In this document: piece by piece, positions 1 through 6,715 of the stretch
Layout: each line of letters opens with the position of its first letter
Position numbering within the stretch: position 1 is the stretch's first letter
Source: Caldisericota bacterium
Lineage (GTDB): Bacteria > Caldisericota > Caldisericia > Cryosericales > Cryosericaceae
Direction of reading: 5' to 3'
Assembly: GCA_026390245.1 (NCBI GenBank)
Contig: JAPLGI010000187.1
Location: 1 to 9,058, forward strand
Length of the DNA: 9,058 bases
Notes under the pieces: model-generated
What the model was told of the DNA's origin: nothing
Database searches by the model: none
What the model saw: the letters and a program-made list of their open reading frames with translations, nothing else
Position numbers and translations under genes: made by a program

Positions 1-711
1 ACACAGCGCAACGGCATTCACATCTTCGATCTCAAGCAGACTGTTTCCAAGCTCGACGAAGCGTACGCGTTCCTTTCGAAAATCTCGCGCGAAGGTGGCA
101 ATGTCATCTTCATCGGTACCAAGAAGGCTGCGCAGGATATCGTTCGTGAGGAAGCCACCCGCGCAGGTGCCTGGTATGTGAACGAGCGCTGGGTCGGCGG
201 TCTCATGACCAACTATGTCACTGTTCGCAAGAGCATCGACCATCTGAAGCAGATCGACCGTGAAGAAGCTGATGGTGTTGTCGAGGCAATGGGGATCAAG
301 GAACGCACAAGGACGATGAAGTCCAAGGCACGCCTGGGCAAGCTCTTCGGCGGCCTGCGAACCATGGAAGGCCTTCCCCGCGCCATCTATGTCATTGACA
401 CCCACAAGGAACACAGCGCCATCCAGGAAGCTCACGTGCTTGGCATTCCGGTGGTCGCCATCGTCGACACCAACTGCAACCCTGACGAGATCGACTACCA
501 GATTCCGGCAAACGATGATGCAATAAGGTCTCTCCGTCTCATCACCGCACTCATGGCCAGTGCCCTCATTGAGGGACGTGAAGGGGTGCAGCAGTCCGAG
601 GCGAACGAGGAGCATGCAAGCATGGCTGACTTCGCCCATGAAGCTGAGAAGGCGAAGGAGATTGTGACAGATGCAGAGGACAGCACAGACGACGAGAACG
701 AGGTGAGATAA
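1..711 (+). CDS. rpsB: 30S ribosomal protein S2 (5' end missing)
   Basis: S2 is a structural protein of the small ribosomal subunit; it sits between head and body and is needed for S1 binding. The frame is open from base 1 and gives 236 residues before TAA. The first residues (TQRNGIHIFDLKQTV) match the S2 stretch around E. coli residue 33-35, so roughly 34 N-terminal residues lie outside the window. Recognisable S2 blocks follow in order: IFIGTKKAAQ, the WVGGLMTN segment, GGLRTMEGLPRAIYVID, and the IPVVAIVDTNCNPD and IPANDDAIRS segments. The C-terminus has an acidic, Ala/Glu-rich tail of about 35 residues, which is typically variable in this family. The stop codon shares one base with the tsf start (TAATG), so the two are probably translationally coupled. 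rpsB-tsf is one of the most conserved bacterial gene pairs. Confidence 0.97.
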   Translation, partial: TQRNGIHIFDLKQTVSKLDEAYAFLSKISREGGNVIFIGTKKAAQDIVREEATRAGAWYVNERWVGGLMTNYVTVRKSIDHLKQIDREEADGVVEAMGIKERTRTMKSKARLGKLFGGLRTMEGLPRAIYVIDTHKEHSAIQEAHVLGIPVVAIVDTNCNPDEIDYQIPANDDAIRSLRLITALMASALIEGREGVQQSEANEEHASMADFAHEAEKAKEIVTDAEDSTDDENEVR

Positions 712-1322
712 TGGCAACGATTCCAATGGAGACCGTCAAGACCCTGCGCGAACGAACCGGCGCTGGCGTCCTTGACTGCAAGAAGGCGCTCGTGGCTTGC
801 GATGGAGACATCGACAAGGCAATCGACGTCCTGCGGGAGAAGGGGTTGGCCAAGGCTGTCTCCAAGTCGTCGCGCGAAGTTGGCGACGGAATGGTCTTCT
901 CCTATATTCATGCCGGTGGCAAGCTGGGTGTTCTGGTCGAGCTGAACTGTGAGACCGATTTCGTCGCCAAGACTGAGGATTTCCAGGGTCTGGGCAAGGA
1001 GATCGCGATACAGATCGCCGCCACAGATCCTTCCTTCATCCGTACGGAGGACGTTCCTGCGGACATTGTCGAGCACGAGAAAAGTCTCTACCGCGTGCAG
1101 CTGGAGGCCGAGAAGAAGCCGGAGCAGGTCTGGGAGAAGATCATCGAGGGCAAGCTGGGCGCGTACTACAAGGAAAACTGCCTGATGCAGCAGCTGTACA
1201 TCCGTGATGAGAGCAAGACGATCGAGGAGCTCATCAAGGGAATGATTGCCAAGACCGGTGAGAACATTGTCATTGCGCGGTTTGCGCGCTTCAAGATCGG
1301 CGGCAAGCCCACAGTCTGCTAG
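711..1322 (+). CDS. tsf: Elongation factor Ts, short form
   Basis: EF-Ts is the guanine-nucleotide exchange factor that releases GDP from EF-Tu during translation elongation. The 203-residue product starts with a UBA-like domain (about residues 1-50) containing the signature RTGAGVLDCKKAL at 15-27. The EF-Tu-contacting core follows, with the signature NCETDFVAKT at 79-88; the Asp-Phe pair there inserts into EF-Tu in known structures. The C-terminus, GENIVIARFARFKIGG, matches the end of the Thermus-type protein. The length fits the short class (T. thermophilus has 196 residues) rather than the 283-residue E. coli form, so the duplicated core subdomain and long coiled coil are missing. The start is supported by GAGGTGA at 700-706, four bases before an ATG that overlaps the rpsB stop. 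Confidence 0.97.
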   Translation: MATIPMETVKTLRERTGAGVLDCKKALVACDGDIDKAIDVLREKGLAKAVSKSSREVGDGMVFSYIHAGGKLGVLVELNCETDFVAKTEDFQGLGKEIAIQIAATDPSFIRTEDVPADIVEHEKSLYRVQLEAEKKPEQVWEKIIEGKLGAYYKENCLMQQLYIRDESKTIEELIKGMIAKTGENIVIARFARFKIGGKPTVC

Positions 1323-1331
1323 TCGTCCACA

Positions 1332-1337
1332 TACACT
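1332..1337 (+). promoter_or_regulatory. Possible -10 box for a leaderless pyrH transcript
   Basis: TACACT matches the TATAAT consensus at four of six positions and ends seven bases before the pyrH ATG at 1345. A transcript from it would begin at or next to the start codon. No convincing -35 box is visible upstream. The idea rests on the position and on the lack of any Shine-Dalgarno sequence in the 22-base gap between tsf and pyrH. It is a weak candidate and may be chance. Confidence 0.22.
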
Positions 1338-1344
1338 CACACCC

Positions 1345-2061
1345 ATGGCGGCGTTGTACAAGAGAGTATTGCTGAAACTCAGCGGCGAAGCTCTGAAGGG
1401 CAGCGCCGCCTCCGGCATTGATTTTTCGGTCCTGCAGTTCATTGCGCACGAGGTGCAGCAGCTTCTTGGGCTGGGCGTGCAGGTCGGGGTGGTCATCGGC
1501 GGTGGAAACATCTGGCGAGGCACCAACGCCGAGGGGACTGGTCTGGACCGCGCCACAGCCGACTACATGGGCATGCTGGCAACCATCATGAACGGACTTG
1601 CGCTGCAATCAGCGTTCGAACAGGTGGGAATCGAGGCGAGAGCCATGTCCGCATTACGCCTGGATCAGGTCTGCGAGCCGTATATCCGTCAGCGGGCACT
1701 CGAGCATCTCCGCAGAAACCGTGTTGTCATTTTTGTCGGAGGGACCGGTCTCCCGTATTTCACGACGGACACCGTGGCTGCTCTGCGAGCCGTCGAGGTA
1801 GGAGCGGACATCTTCCTCAAGGGCACTAATGTAGATGCCGTCTACTCTGGCGATCCGCGCACGGACAAGACAGCTGCTCCGTACACTCAACTTGGATACG
1901 ACCAGTTTCTGGCGGACCACCTGAAGGCGATGGACGCGACGGCCGTTTCCCTCTGCCGCGAGAATCATCTTCCCATTCTGCTGTTCAACATGAACAAGCC
2001 CGGTAACATTGTCCGGGCCGCGATGCAAGGCGACATTGGGACTCTGATCAAGGAGGCTTAG
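1345..2061 (+). CDS. pyrH: UMP kinase
   Basis: PyrH phosphorylates UMP to UDP with ATP in the cytoplasm, feeding all pyrimidine nucleotide synthesis. In most bacteria it is a hexamer of the amino-acid-kinase fold, unrelated to eukaryotic UMP/CMP kinases. The 238-residue length is normal for the family. Visible motifs are KLSGEAL at 11-17 (phosphate-binding lysine), GGGNIWRG at 52-59, DRATADYMGMLATIMN at 68-83 (UMP binding), GGTGLPYFTTDT at 132-143 and NVDAVYSGDP at 162-171. I chose the ATG at 1345 because it places KLSGEAL at the usual distance from the N-terminus. The frame remains open upstream to 1246, but that part overlaps tsf and resembles nothing. Unlike frr and rseP, the start has no Shine-Dalgarno sequence in the 22 bases after the tsf stop. 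Translation may depend on coupling, or on a leaderless transcript. Confidence 0.97.
   Translation: MAALYKRVLLKLSGEALKGSAASGIDFSVLQFIAHEVQQLLGLGVQVGVVIGGGNIWRGTNAEGTGLDRATADYMGMLATIMNGLALQSAFEQVGIEARAMSALRLDQVCEPYIRQRALEHLRRNRVVIFVGGTGLPYFTTDTVAALRAVEVGADIFLKGTNVDAVYSGDPRTDKTAAPYTQLGYDQFLADHLKAMDATAVSLCRENHLPILLFNMNKPGNIVRAAMQGDIGTLIKEA
2051..2056 (+). promoter_or_regulatory. Shine-Dalgarno sequence of frr
   Basis: AGGAGG lies inside the last codons of pyrH and ends five bases before the frr GTG. It fixes the GTG at 2062 as the start, although that codon directly abuts the pyrH stop. Confidence 0.85.
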
Positions 2062-2616
2062 GTGGACAAGTACTTCACGCCAATCGATGCCAAGATGCAG
2101 TCTGCTCATCAGGCCCTTCTCAAGGACTACTCCGAGATTCGCGCCGGACGAATCACGCCGGCCTACGTCGACGGCGTCGTCGTTGAGGCGTACGGACAGC
2201 GCAACCCCCTGAAGGATGTTGCGACGATTTCAGCACCACAGGCGAAGGTCCTTGTCGTGGAACCGTGGGACAAGAGCCTGTTGAAGGAAGTTGAGCGCGC
2301 GATTCTGAAAGCCAATATCGGGGTGACCCCCACGAATGACGGACAGCGTGTACGGCTGGTCTTCCCGGACCTGACTCTTGAAGAGCGGAAAAAGATGGTG
2401 GCGCGAATCTCTCAGCTCACAGAGAAGTTCCGCGAGGAGATCCGGGCAATTCGCCGTGACGTCCGCGATGACATCAAGGCGAAGGAGAAGGCCAAGGAAC
2501 TCTCCGAGGACGAGCAGCATCGGCTTGAAGAAGAGCTCGAAAAGCTCACAGAGAAGCACATCACAGAGGTCAACAAAGCCTTCGAAGCCAAGGAGAAGGA
2601 GATCCTTTCCTTCTAG
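2062..2616 (+). CDS. frr: Ribosome recycling factor
   Basis: RRF works with EF-G to split the post-termination ribosome so that subunits can be reused. The 184-residue product has the family length (E. coli 185) and its L-shaped layout: an N-terminal helix, a beta domain around residues 30-105 and two long charged helices to the end. The conserved N-terminal motif reads EIRAGRITPAYVDGV (25-39) instead of the common RTGRASP, a mild variation. The essential arginine equivalent to E. coli Arg132 is present in RRDVRDD (131-137). The C-terminal helices are rich in Lys and Glu, as usual. The start is a GTG directly after the pyrH TAG, backed by a perfect AGGAGG at 2051-2056. The gap to uppS is 14 bases. 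Confidence 0.97.
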   Translation: MDKYFTPIDAKMQSAHQALLKDYSEIRAGRITPAYVDGVVVEAYGQRNPLKDVATISAPQAKVLVVEPWDKSLLKEVERAILKANIGVTPTNDGQRVRLVFPDLTLEERKKMVARISQLTEKFREEIRAIRRDVRDDIKAKEKAKELSEDEQHRLEEELEKLTEKHITEVNKAFEAKEKEILSF

Positions 2617-2630
2617 GGACGCCTGACGTC

Positions 2631-3335
2631 GTGACCACAAGCAGTCGGCTTCACGTCGCCATTGTGATGGACGGCAATGGCAGGTGGGCGATCGACCGGG
2701 GATTGCCTCGCGTCGCTGGCCACAGGCAAGGCGCTCAGGTTGTGCATGACATCGTGGCGGCTGCGCCCGGGTTGGGCGTGACCGCCTTGACCATTTTTGC
2801 GTTCTCAACGGAGAACTGGAAGCGACCGCCGGATGAGGTGAGCTATATCCTGCACCTGTTTGTCACGATGGTGAAGAAGTGGCTGCCCGAACTGATTTCT
2901 CGGCACGTGCGGGTGCGGGTCATCGGAGATCGTGCGGCCCTGCCCGGCGACGTCAGAGGTTCGGTCGAGACAATCGAGGAGCGTACGGCTTCCTGCGATG
3001 GTCTTCACCTAAACGTCGCTCTCAACTACGGAGGACGCGCGGAGATCCTGCATGCGGCAAGGACATTTGCTGCCGCATGCGTGGCTGGAACGGCGGTGCC
3101 CGAGGACCTCACAGAAGACAGGTTCGGCTCATTCCTCTGGCTGGCTGGAGAGGAGTCTCCTGACATTGTGGTCCGCACCGGGGCAGAGTCGCGTGTATCC
3201 AACTTCCTGCTGTGGGAGATGGCCTATGCCGAGCTGTTCTTTCTCGACGTGCTCTGGCCGGATTTCACGCCGGCGACGCTCGGCATGATCGTTCACAAGT
3301 TCAATTCCAGGAACCGGAGGTTTGGTGGCTCATGA
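2631..3335 (+). CDS. uppS: Isoprenyl transferase (undecaprenyl diphosphate synthase)
   Basis: UppS is a cis-prenyltransferase that adds isopentenyl diphosphate units to farnesyl diphosphate. This makes the C55 carrier lipid for peptidoglycan and other surface polymers. The 234-residue product has all family signatures: MDGNGRWA at 13-20 with the catalytic Asp14, GHRQG at 30-34, FSTENWKRP at 58-66, NYGGRAEI at 132-139, RTGAESR at 182-188, SNFLLW at 190-195 and the terminal NRRFGG. The start is taken as the GTG at 2631. The next in-frame ATG encodes Met13 inside the first motif and would remove substrate-binding residues. A weak AGGGA (2615-2619) lies 11 bases upstream. The last bases overlap dxr as ATGA. 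The usual next gene, cdsA, is missing. Product chain length (C55 or other) cannot be read from sequence. Confidence 0.96.
   Translation: MTTSSRLHVAIVMDGNGRWAIDRGLPRVAGHRQGAQVVHDIVAAAPGLGVTALTIFAFSTENWKRPPDEVSYILHLFVTMVKKWLPELISRHVRVRVIGDRAALPGDVRGSVETIEERTASCDGLHLNVALNYGGRAEILHAARTFAAACVAGTAVPEDLTEDRFGSFLWLAGEESPDIVVRTGAESRVSNFLLWEMAYAELFFLDVLWPDFTPATLGMIVHKFNSRNRRFGGS
3316..3320 (+). promoter_or_regulatory. Shine-Dalgarno sequence of dxr
   Basis: GGAGG inside the uppS 3' end lies 11 bases before the dxr ATG. This is longer than ideal spacing. No in-frame ATG, GTG or TTG lies between the two, so it supports the start at 3332. Confidence 0.6.
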
Positions 3336-4522
3336 CAGGCAGCAAGGGTCTTGTACTTTTTGGCTCGACAGGCTCGGTCGGAACCCAGATGCTCGACGTG
3401 GTCGAGGCGCAGCCTGAGCGGTACCACGTCGTCGGTCTCACCGCGCACAGCAACGACGAACTGCTTGCCGAACAGGCTGTCGCCTTTCAGCCGCGCTTTG
3501 TCGCCATGTCGGACGAGGCTGCCCGTGAACGGCTGACGATCAGGCTGGAGCGCCATGATCTGCATATCACGGTGGTCAGCGACGAGGAGCTGCCGTCCAT
3601 GCTCGGCAGGGTCGCTTTTGACATGCCCGTTGTCGCGGCGGCCTCGATCGACCTGGCGCAGGTTGTCTACGACCTCCTGCGATCGGGACTCCCTATGGCC
3701 ATAGCAAGCAAGGAGCTGCTTATCACGCTGGGAGATCTGCTGGAGCCATTCAGGGCACAGCTGCGTCCGATCGACAGTGAGTTGTCCGCGATCTGGCAGT
3801 GCCTTGCGGGTGAGGACCCCGAAACAGTCGAGAGCGTTGTACTGACTGCGTCGGGAGGTCCGTTTCGAACAACGCCGGTGGAGGACCTGGATGTCGTGAC
3901 GGTGGCACAGGCACTGCAGCATCCGTCGTGGCGCATGGGACGCAAGGTGACCATTGATTCGGCGACCCTGTTCAACAAGGCACTCGAGCTTGCTGAGACG
4001 CATGTGCTGTTCGGTGTCGACCGTGCACGGATCACCGCAGTGCAGCACCCTCAATCGGTCGTCCACGGGCTTGTCGAGTTTCGCGATGGCACCAGCCGGG
4101 CCGTCATGTATCGTCCCGACATGCGCGTGGCCATCGCGTATGCGCTGTCGGTGCCCAACCGTCCCCTGCATGAGCAGGTGAGTCGTCTGCGGCTGGAAGA
4201 ACTGGGACCGCTGACATTCGAACCGATCGATGCGAAATTTGAAGCCTTCGCTATCGGCCGTGAGGCAGAGACGCGCTCGCCACGGGCGATGCTTGCGCTT
4301 CTTGGTGCGGACGAGGTCGCAGTTTCACGCTTCCTCGTTGCACAGGGCACGTTTGGGGATATAGTGGCAGCCCTGCGACATGTGTTCAGCGAGACTTCGG
4401 ATGAGATCCTTGAGCCGACTGTCCGGGCACATGTCGAGGCCGTCGCCTGCGGGCGCCGACTGGCGGAAGAGTGGTACGAGAAGAGATGTGGCACTCAGCC
4501 GGGCAACCGGAAAGGAGTCTGA
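3332..4522 (+). CDS. dxr: 1-deoxy-D-xylulose 5-phosphate reductoisomerase (divergent)
   Basis: Dxr converts deoxyxylulose 5-phosphate to 2-C-methyl-D-erythritol 4-phosphate with NADPH, the committed step of the MEP isoprenoid pathway. The 396-residue length is normal. The N-terminal Rossmann motif GSTGSVG is at 11-17. The metal ligands Asp148 and Glu150 lie in PIDSE, with Glu219 in FNKALE. The substrate-binding serine lies in ASGGPF (173-178), HPSWRMGRK at 197-205 covers the active-site loop with Trp200, and HPQS is at 239-242. Several normally fixed positions differ. ANKE is ASKE (125-128), DSEHNA is DSELSA, MMNKGLE is LFNKALE, and the C-terminal NEVAV appears as DEVAV. Known metal, substrate and lysine contacts are retained, so activity is likely. 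The ATG overlaps the uppS stop (ATGA). The frame opens further upstream, but that part overlies the conserved uppS end. Confidence 0.93.
   Translation: MTGSKGLVLFGSTGSVGTQMLDVVEAQPERYHVVGLTAHSNDELLAEQAVAFQPRFVAMSDEAARERLTIRLERHDLHITVVSDEELPSMLGRVAFDMPVVAAASIDLAQVVYDLLRSGLPMAIASKELLITLGDLLEPFRAQLRPIDSELSAIWQCLAGEDPETVESVVLTASGGPFRTTPVEDLDVVTVAQALQHPSWRMGRKVTIDSATLFNKALELAETHVLFGVDRARITAVQHPQSVVHGLVEFRDGTSRAVMYRPDMRVAIAYALSVPNRPLHEQVSRLRLEELGPLTFEPIDAKFEAFAIGREAETRSPRAMLALLGADEVAVSRFLVAQGTFGDIVAALRHVFSETSDEILEPTVRAHVEAVACGRRLAEEWYEKRCGTQPGNRKGV
4511..4517 (+). promoter_or_regulatory. Shine-Dalgarno sequence of rseP
   Basis: AAAGGAG overlaps the 3' end of dxr and ends eight bases before the GTG at 4526. 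It fixes that GTG as the start of rseP. Confidence 0.85.
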
Positions 4523-4525
4523 CCT

Positions 4526-5548
4526 GTGCAGATTATTGTGACGATCCTTGCGTTTGTATTCAGCTTTACCCTGGCGACCCTGTTCCATGAGGGCGGCCAT
4601 ATGCTTGCGGCACGCGCGTCTCACATACAGACAGAGGAATTCGGCCTGGGGTTCGGGCGCACCATCTGGTCGCGCACGCGTGGTGGAACGACCTACAAGA
4701 TCAATGCGCTGCCGATCCTTGCGTACGTGAAGATCAAGGGGATGGAGTCCAACTACGATGCACCCGACGGCTTCTACACGAAGGGATGGTGGGCACGCCT
4801 CTTCACAATGGTTGGCGGCATGCTGGGTAACCTGGTCCTGGCGTTCCTCATTTTCAGCATCGTGTTCTCGACGCTAGGGGATCCCCGTGCATCCACCAAG
4901 GTGGGCACGGTCACACCCTCCTCCCTTGCAGAAGCTGCAGGGCTCACGGCAGGGGACAATATCCTTTCCATCGATGGCGTGCTCATGAGCGATTTTGACC
5001 AGATCTCCGCTGCTGTCCGCGCTCATGAGAACCGACAAATCGACATCCTCGTCGACCGGAACGGAGCCAAGGTCGATATCCTTGTGACACCCTCCCTGGA
5101 CGCGAAGCTGGGCTATGTTGCGATCGGCTACGGGCCCGGATTCGTCCGGTACAACCCATTCAAAGCCATCTGGCGCGCGTTGACGTTCACGGGAGAGTAC
5201 ATCGTCACGTATATCAAGGCGCTGCCCCTGTTGTTCACGAAGAGAGGCGTCCAATCACTGACGGGTCCGATCGGCATTGCCCGCATGACGGGCGAGGCAG
5301 CCATGGGTGGGTTCATGAGCCTGCTGTGGCTGACCGGTATCATCTCGGTGGCCATAGGACTAACCCAGCTCCTTCCGATTCCTGCCCTGGACGGTGGATG
5401 GGTGCTGTTCCTTCTGGCAGAAGCCGTCCTCCGTCGCCGCATCTCACCCGAGCGCCAGGGGACCATCCAGAGTGTCGGCCTGTTTGCGCTGCTCGGCATC
5501 ATGGTCCTGATCTCAATCAAGGACGTCGCGGGATTCTTCATACGGTAG
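4526..5548 (+). CDS. rseP: Site-2 membrane metalloprotease, RseP/RasP family
   Basis: This is an M50-family zinc protease of the inner membrane. Relatives cut membrane-bound anti-sigma factors or remnant signal peptides inside the bilayer. The 340-residue product starts with a hydrophobic segment (about 3-20) carrying the zinc motif HEGGH at 21-25. A membrane-associated loop LPILAYVKIKGM follows at 62-73, then a second membrane segment at about 93-116 and a single PDZ domain at about 123-190. LTGPIGI is at 245-251. A third segment at about 265-287 leads to PALDGG at 286-291, whose Asp should be the third zinc ligand. A last segment spans about 315-338. One PDZ domain is typical of Bacillus RasP; E. 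coli RseP has two. The usual NLLPIPALDGGH reads QLLPIPALDGGW. The substrate is unknown, and no anti-sigma factor gene is in the window. Confidence 0.94.
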   Translation: MQIIVTILAFVFSFTLATLFHEGGHMLAARASHIQTEEFGLGFGRTIWSRTRGGTTYKINALPILAYVKIKGMESNYDAPDGFYTKGWWARLFTMVGGMLGNLVLAFLIFSIVFSTLGDPRASTKVGTVTPSSLAEAAGLTAGDNILSIDGVLMSDFDQISAAVRAHENRQIDILVDRNGAKVDILVTPSLDAKLGYVAIGYGPGFVRYNPFKAIWRALTFTGEYIVTYIKALPLLFTKRGVQSLTGPIGIARMTGEAAMGGFMSLLWLTGIISVAIGLTQLLPIPALDGGWVLFLLAEAVLRRRISPERQGTIQSVGLFALLGIMVLISIKDVAGFFIR

Positions 5549-5550
5549 CC

Positions 5551-6594
5551 ATGGAACGTCGCCTGTCGCGTGTCGTCAAGGCAGGGTCCGTGTTCATGGG
5601 TGGCGACCACCCCATCGTCGTGCAGACGATGACCAAGACGGACACGCGGGATGTCGCGTCGACCGTTCATCAGATCCATGAACTTGAACTGCATGGATGC
5701 GAACTTGTTCGCCTCGCAGTGAAGGACATGGAAGCGGCCCGGGCTCTGCGTGCCATCAAGAGAGAAACATGCCTGCCGCTGGTTGCCGACATCCACTTCG
5801 ACCCGCGCCTCGCGCTGGCGTCCATCGAGGCCGGCGTCGACAAGATCCGTCTGAACCCTTCCAACATAAAGGATCCAGAGATGGTGCGTGAGGTAGCCAG
5901 AACTGCAAAGGCTGCCTCCGTTCCCATTCGCGTGGGCGCGAACCTGGGGTCGATGGACCCGGGGCTCACCCGCTCAGCAAGAGCCCATGCTCTTGCCGGA
6001 GAAGCACTGCGCGAGGCACGGCTCCTTGAGGAAGCAGACTTTCACGACATTGTGGTGTCTGTGAAGAGCAGCGACGTCCTTGAGATGGTGGAGGCCGTAC
6101 GCATCGTCGCTGCGTCCAGCGACTACCCCCTTCATCTTGGTGTTACGGAGGCAGGACCGCTCAGGCAGTCGCTTGTCAAGAGCAGTGCGGGCATTGGCTC
6201 CCTGCTGCTCGATGGAATTGGCGACACGATTCGATACTCCATCAGCGGCGACCCGGGTCTTGAGGTCGACGCAGCCTGGACCCTGCTCGTAGGACTGGAC
6301 TTGCGACGGCATGGCGCACAGATCGTGTCGTGCCCCACCTGTGGACGCTGTGAAGTGCCGGACATCCTGTCTCTTGTGACACAGCTCGAGGCGCGTCTCG
6401 GCGAGATCGTCAAACCGGTGACCGTCGCGCTTATGGGTTGTGTTGTCAATGGCATCGGTGAGGGCAAGGCGGCAGACGTCGGTATTGCGTGCGGCCGTGA
6501 TCAGGGAGTCCTCTTCGTGCGTGGCGAGCCTGTCCGCAACGTCGAGCCCTCCAGCTTCATCGACACCCTTATCGCCGAAGCCAACAAGCTGTAG
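5551..6594 (+). CDS. ispG: 4-hydroxy-3-methylbut-2-enyl diphosphate synthase (GcpE)
   Basis: IspG reductively opens methylerythritol cyclodiphosphate to HMBPP, the penultimate MEP pathway step, using a [4Fe-4S] cluster. The 347-residue product is a TIM barrel followed by an iron-sulfur domain. Visible blocks are PIVVQTMTKTDTRD (21-34), ADIHFDPRLAL (79-89), IRLNPSNI (99-106), HLGVTEAG (195-202) and GIGDTIRYSISGDP (222-235). Cluster ligands are Cys261 and Cys264 in CPTCGR and Cys297 in MGCVVNG; the conserved catalytic-domain Glu is Glu304. The motif normally read as VNGPGE is VNGIGE here. An extra Cys267 lies near the cluster. The ATG is two bases after the rseP stop with no close Shine-Dalgarno sequence, so translational coupling is likely. 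The frame is open upstream to 5326, but that stretch overlaps rseP and does not resemble IspG. The domain order is the two-domain bacterial type. Confidence 0.96.
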   Translation: MERRLSRVVKAGSVFMGGDHPIVVQTMTKTDTRDVASTVHQIHELELHGCELVRLAVKDMEAARALRAIKRETCLPLVADIHFDPRLALASIEAGVDKIRLNPSNIKDPEMVREVARTAKAASVPIRVGANLGSMDPGLTRSARAHALAGEALREARLLEEADFHDIVVSVKSSDVLEMVEAVRIVAASSDYPLHLGVTEAGPLRQSLVKSSAGIGSLLLDGIGDTIRYSISGDPGLEVDAAWTLLVGLDLRRHGAQIVSCPTCGRCEVPDILSLVTQLEARLGEIVKPVTVALMGCVVNGIGEGKAADVGIACGRDQGVLFVRGEPVRNVEPSSFIDTLIAEANKL

Positions 6595-6661
6595 TCCCTT
6601 TCATACTTCTCCTGTGCGCCTCTGCATACGCGCTCCAGTTCGATCAGCTTCGACATAGAAA

Positions 6662-6693
6662 CGACCCCTCAGCAAAACAACGCTGAGGGGTTG
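6662..6693. terminator. Hairpin terminator between convergent ispG and gltX
   Basis: ACCCCTCAGC (6664-6673) pairs perfectly with GCTGAGGGGT (6682-6691) around an eight-base A-rich loop. On the plus strand the stem extends through a G-U and a C-G pair to 6662/6693. The plus-strand tail starts TTGCTATT and the minus-strand tail reads CGTTTCTAT; both are only moderately T-rich. The hairpin lies about 70 bases after the ispG stop and 23 bases after the gltX stop on the opposite strand, so it probably serves both transcripts. Confidence 0.82.
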
Positions 6694-6715
6694 CTATTCC
6701 ATGGTGAAGGGCCGT

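Noticed and set aside
1246..1344. N-terminal extension of pyrH by 33 residues
   Set aside because: It overlaps the conserved tsf C-terminus and is Arg/Ser-rich; UMP kinases start just before KLSGEAL.
495..1556. A 353-residue open frame on the minus strand across rpsB, tsf and pyrH
   Set aside because: It lies antisense to three strongly conserved genes, has no family motif and is explained by their codon bias.
2230..2808. A 192-residue minus-strand frame across the frr-uppS junction
   Set aside because: It overlaps two conserved genes, has no supporting ribosome binding site context and shows no family resemblance.
3293..4171. A 292-residue minus-strand frame across dxr
   Set aside because: It is antisense to a gene with clear Dxr motifs and its translation is Arg/His-rich with no recognisable domain.
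5326..5550. N-terminal extension of ispG by 75 residues
   Set aside because: It overlaps the rseP LDGG region and does not resemble IspG; the ATG at 5551 gives the normal N-terminus.
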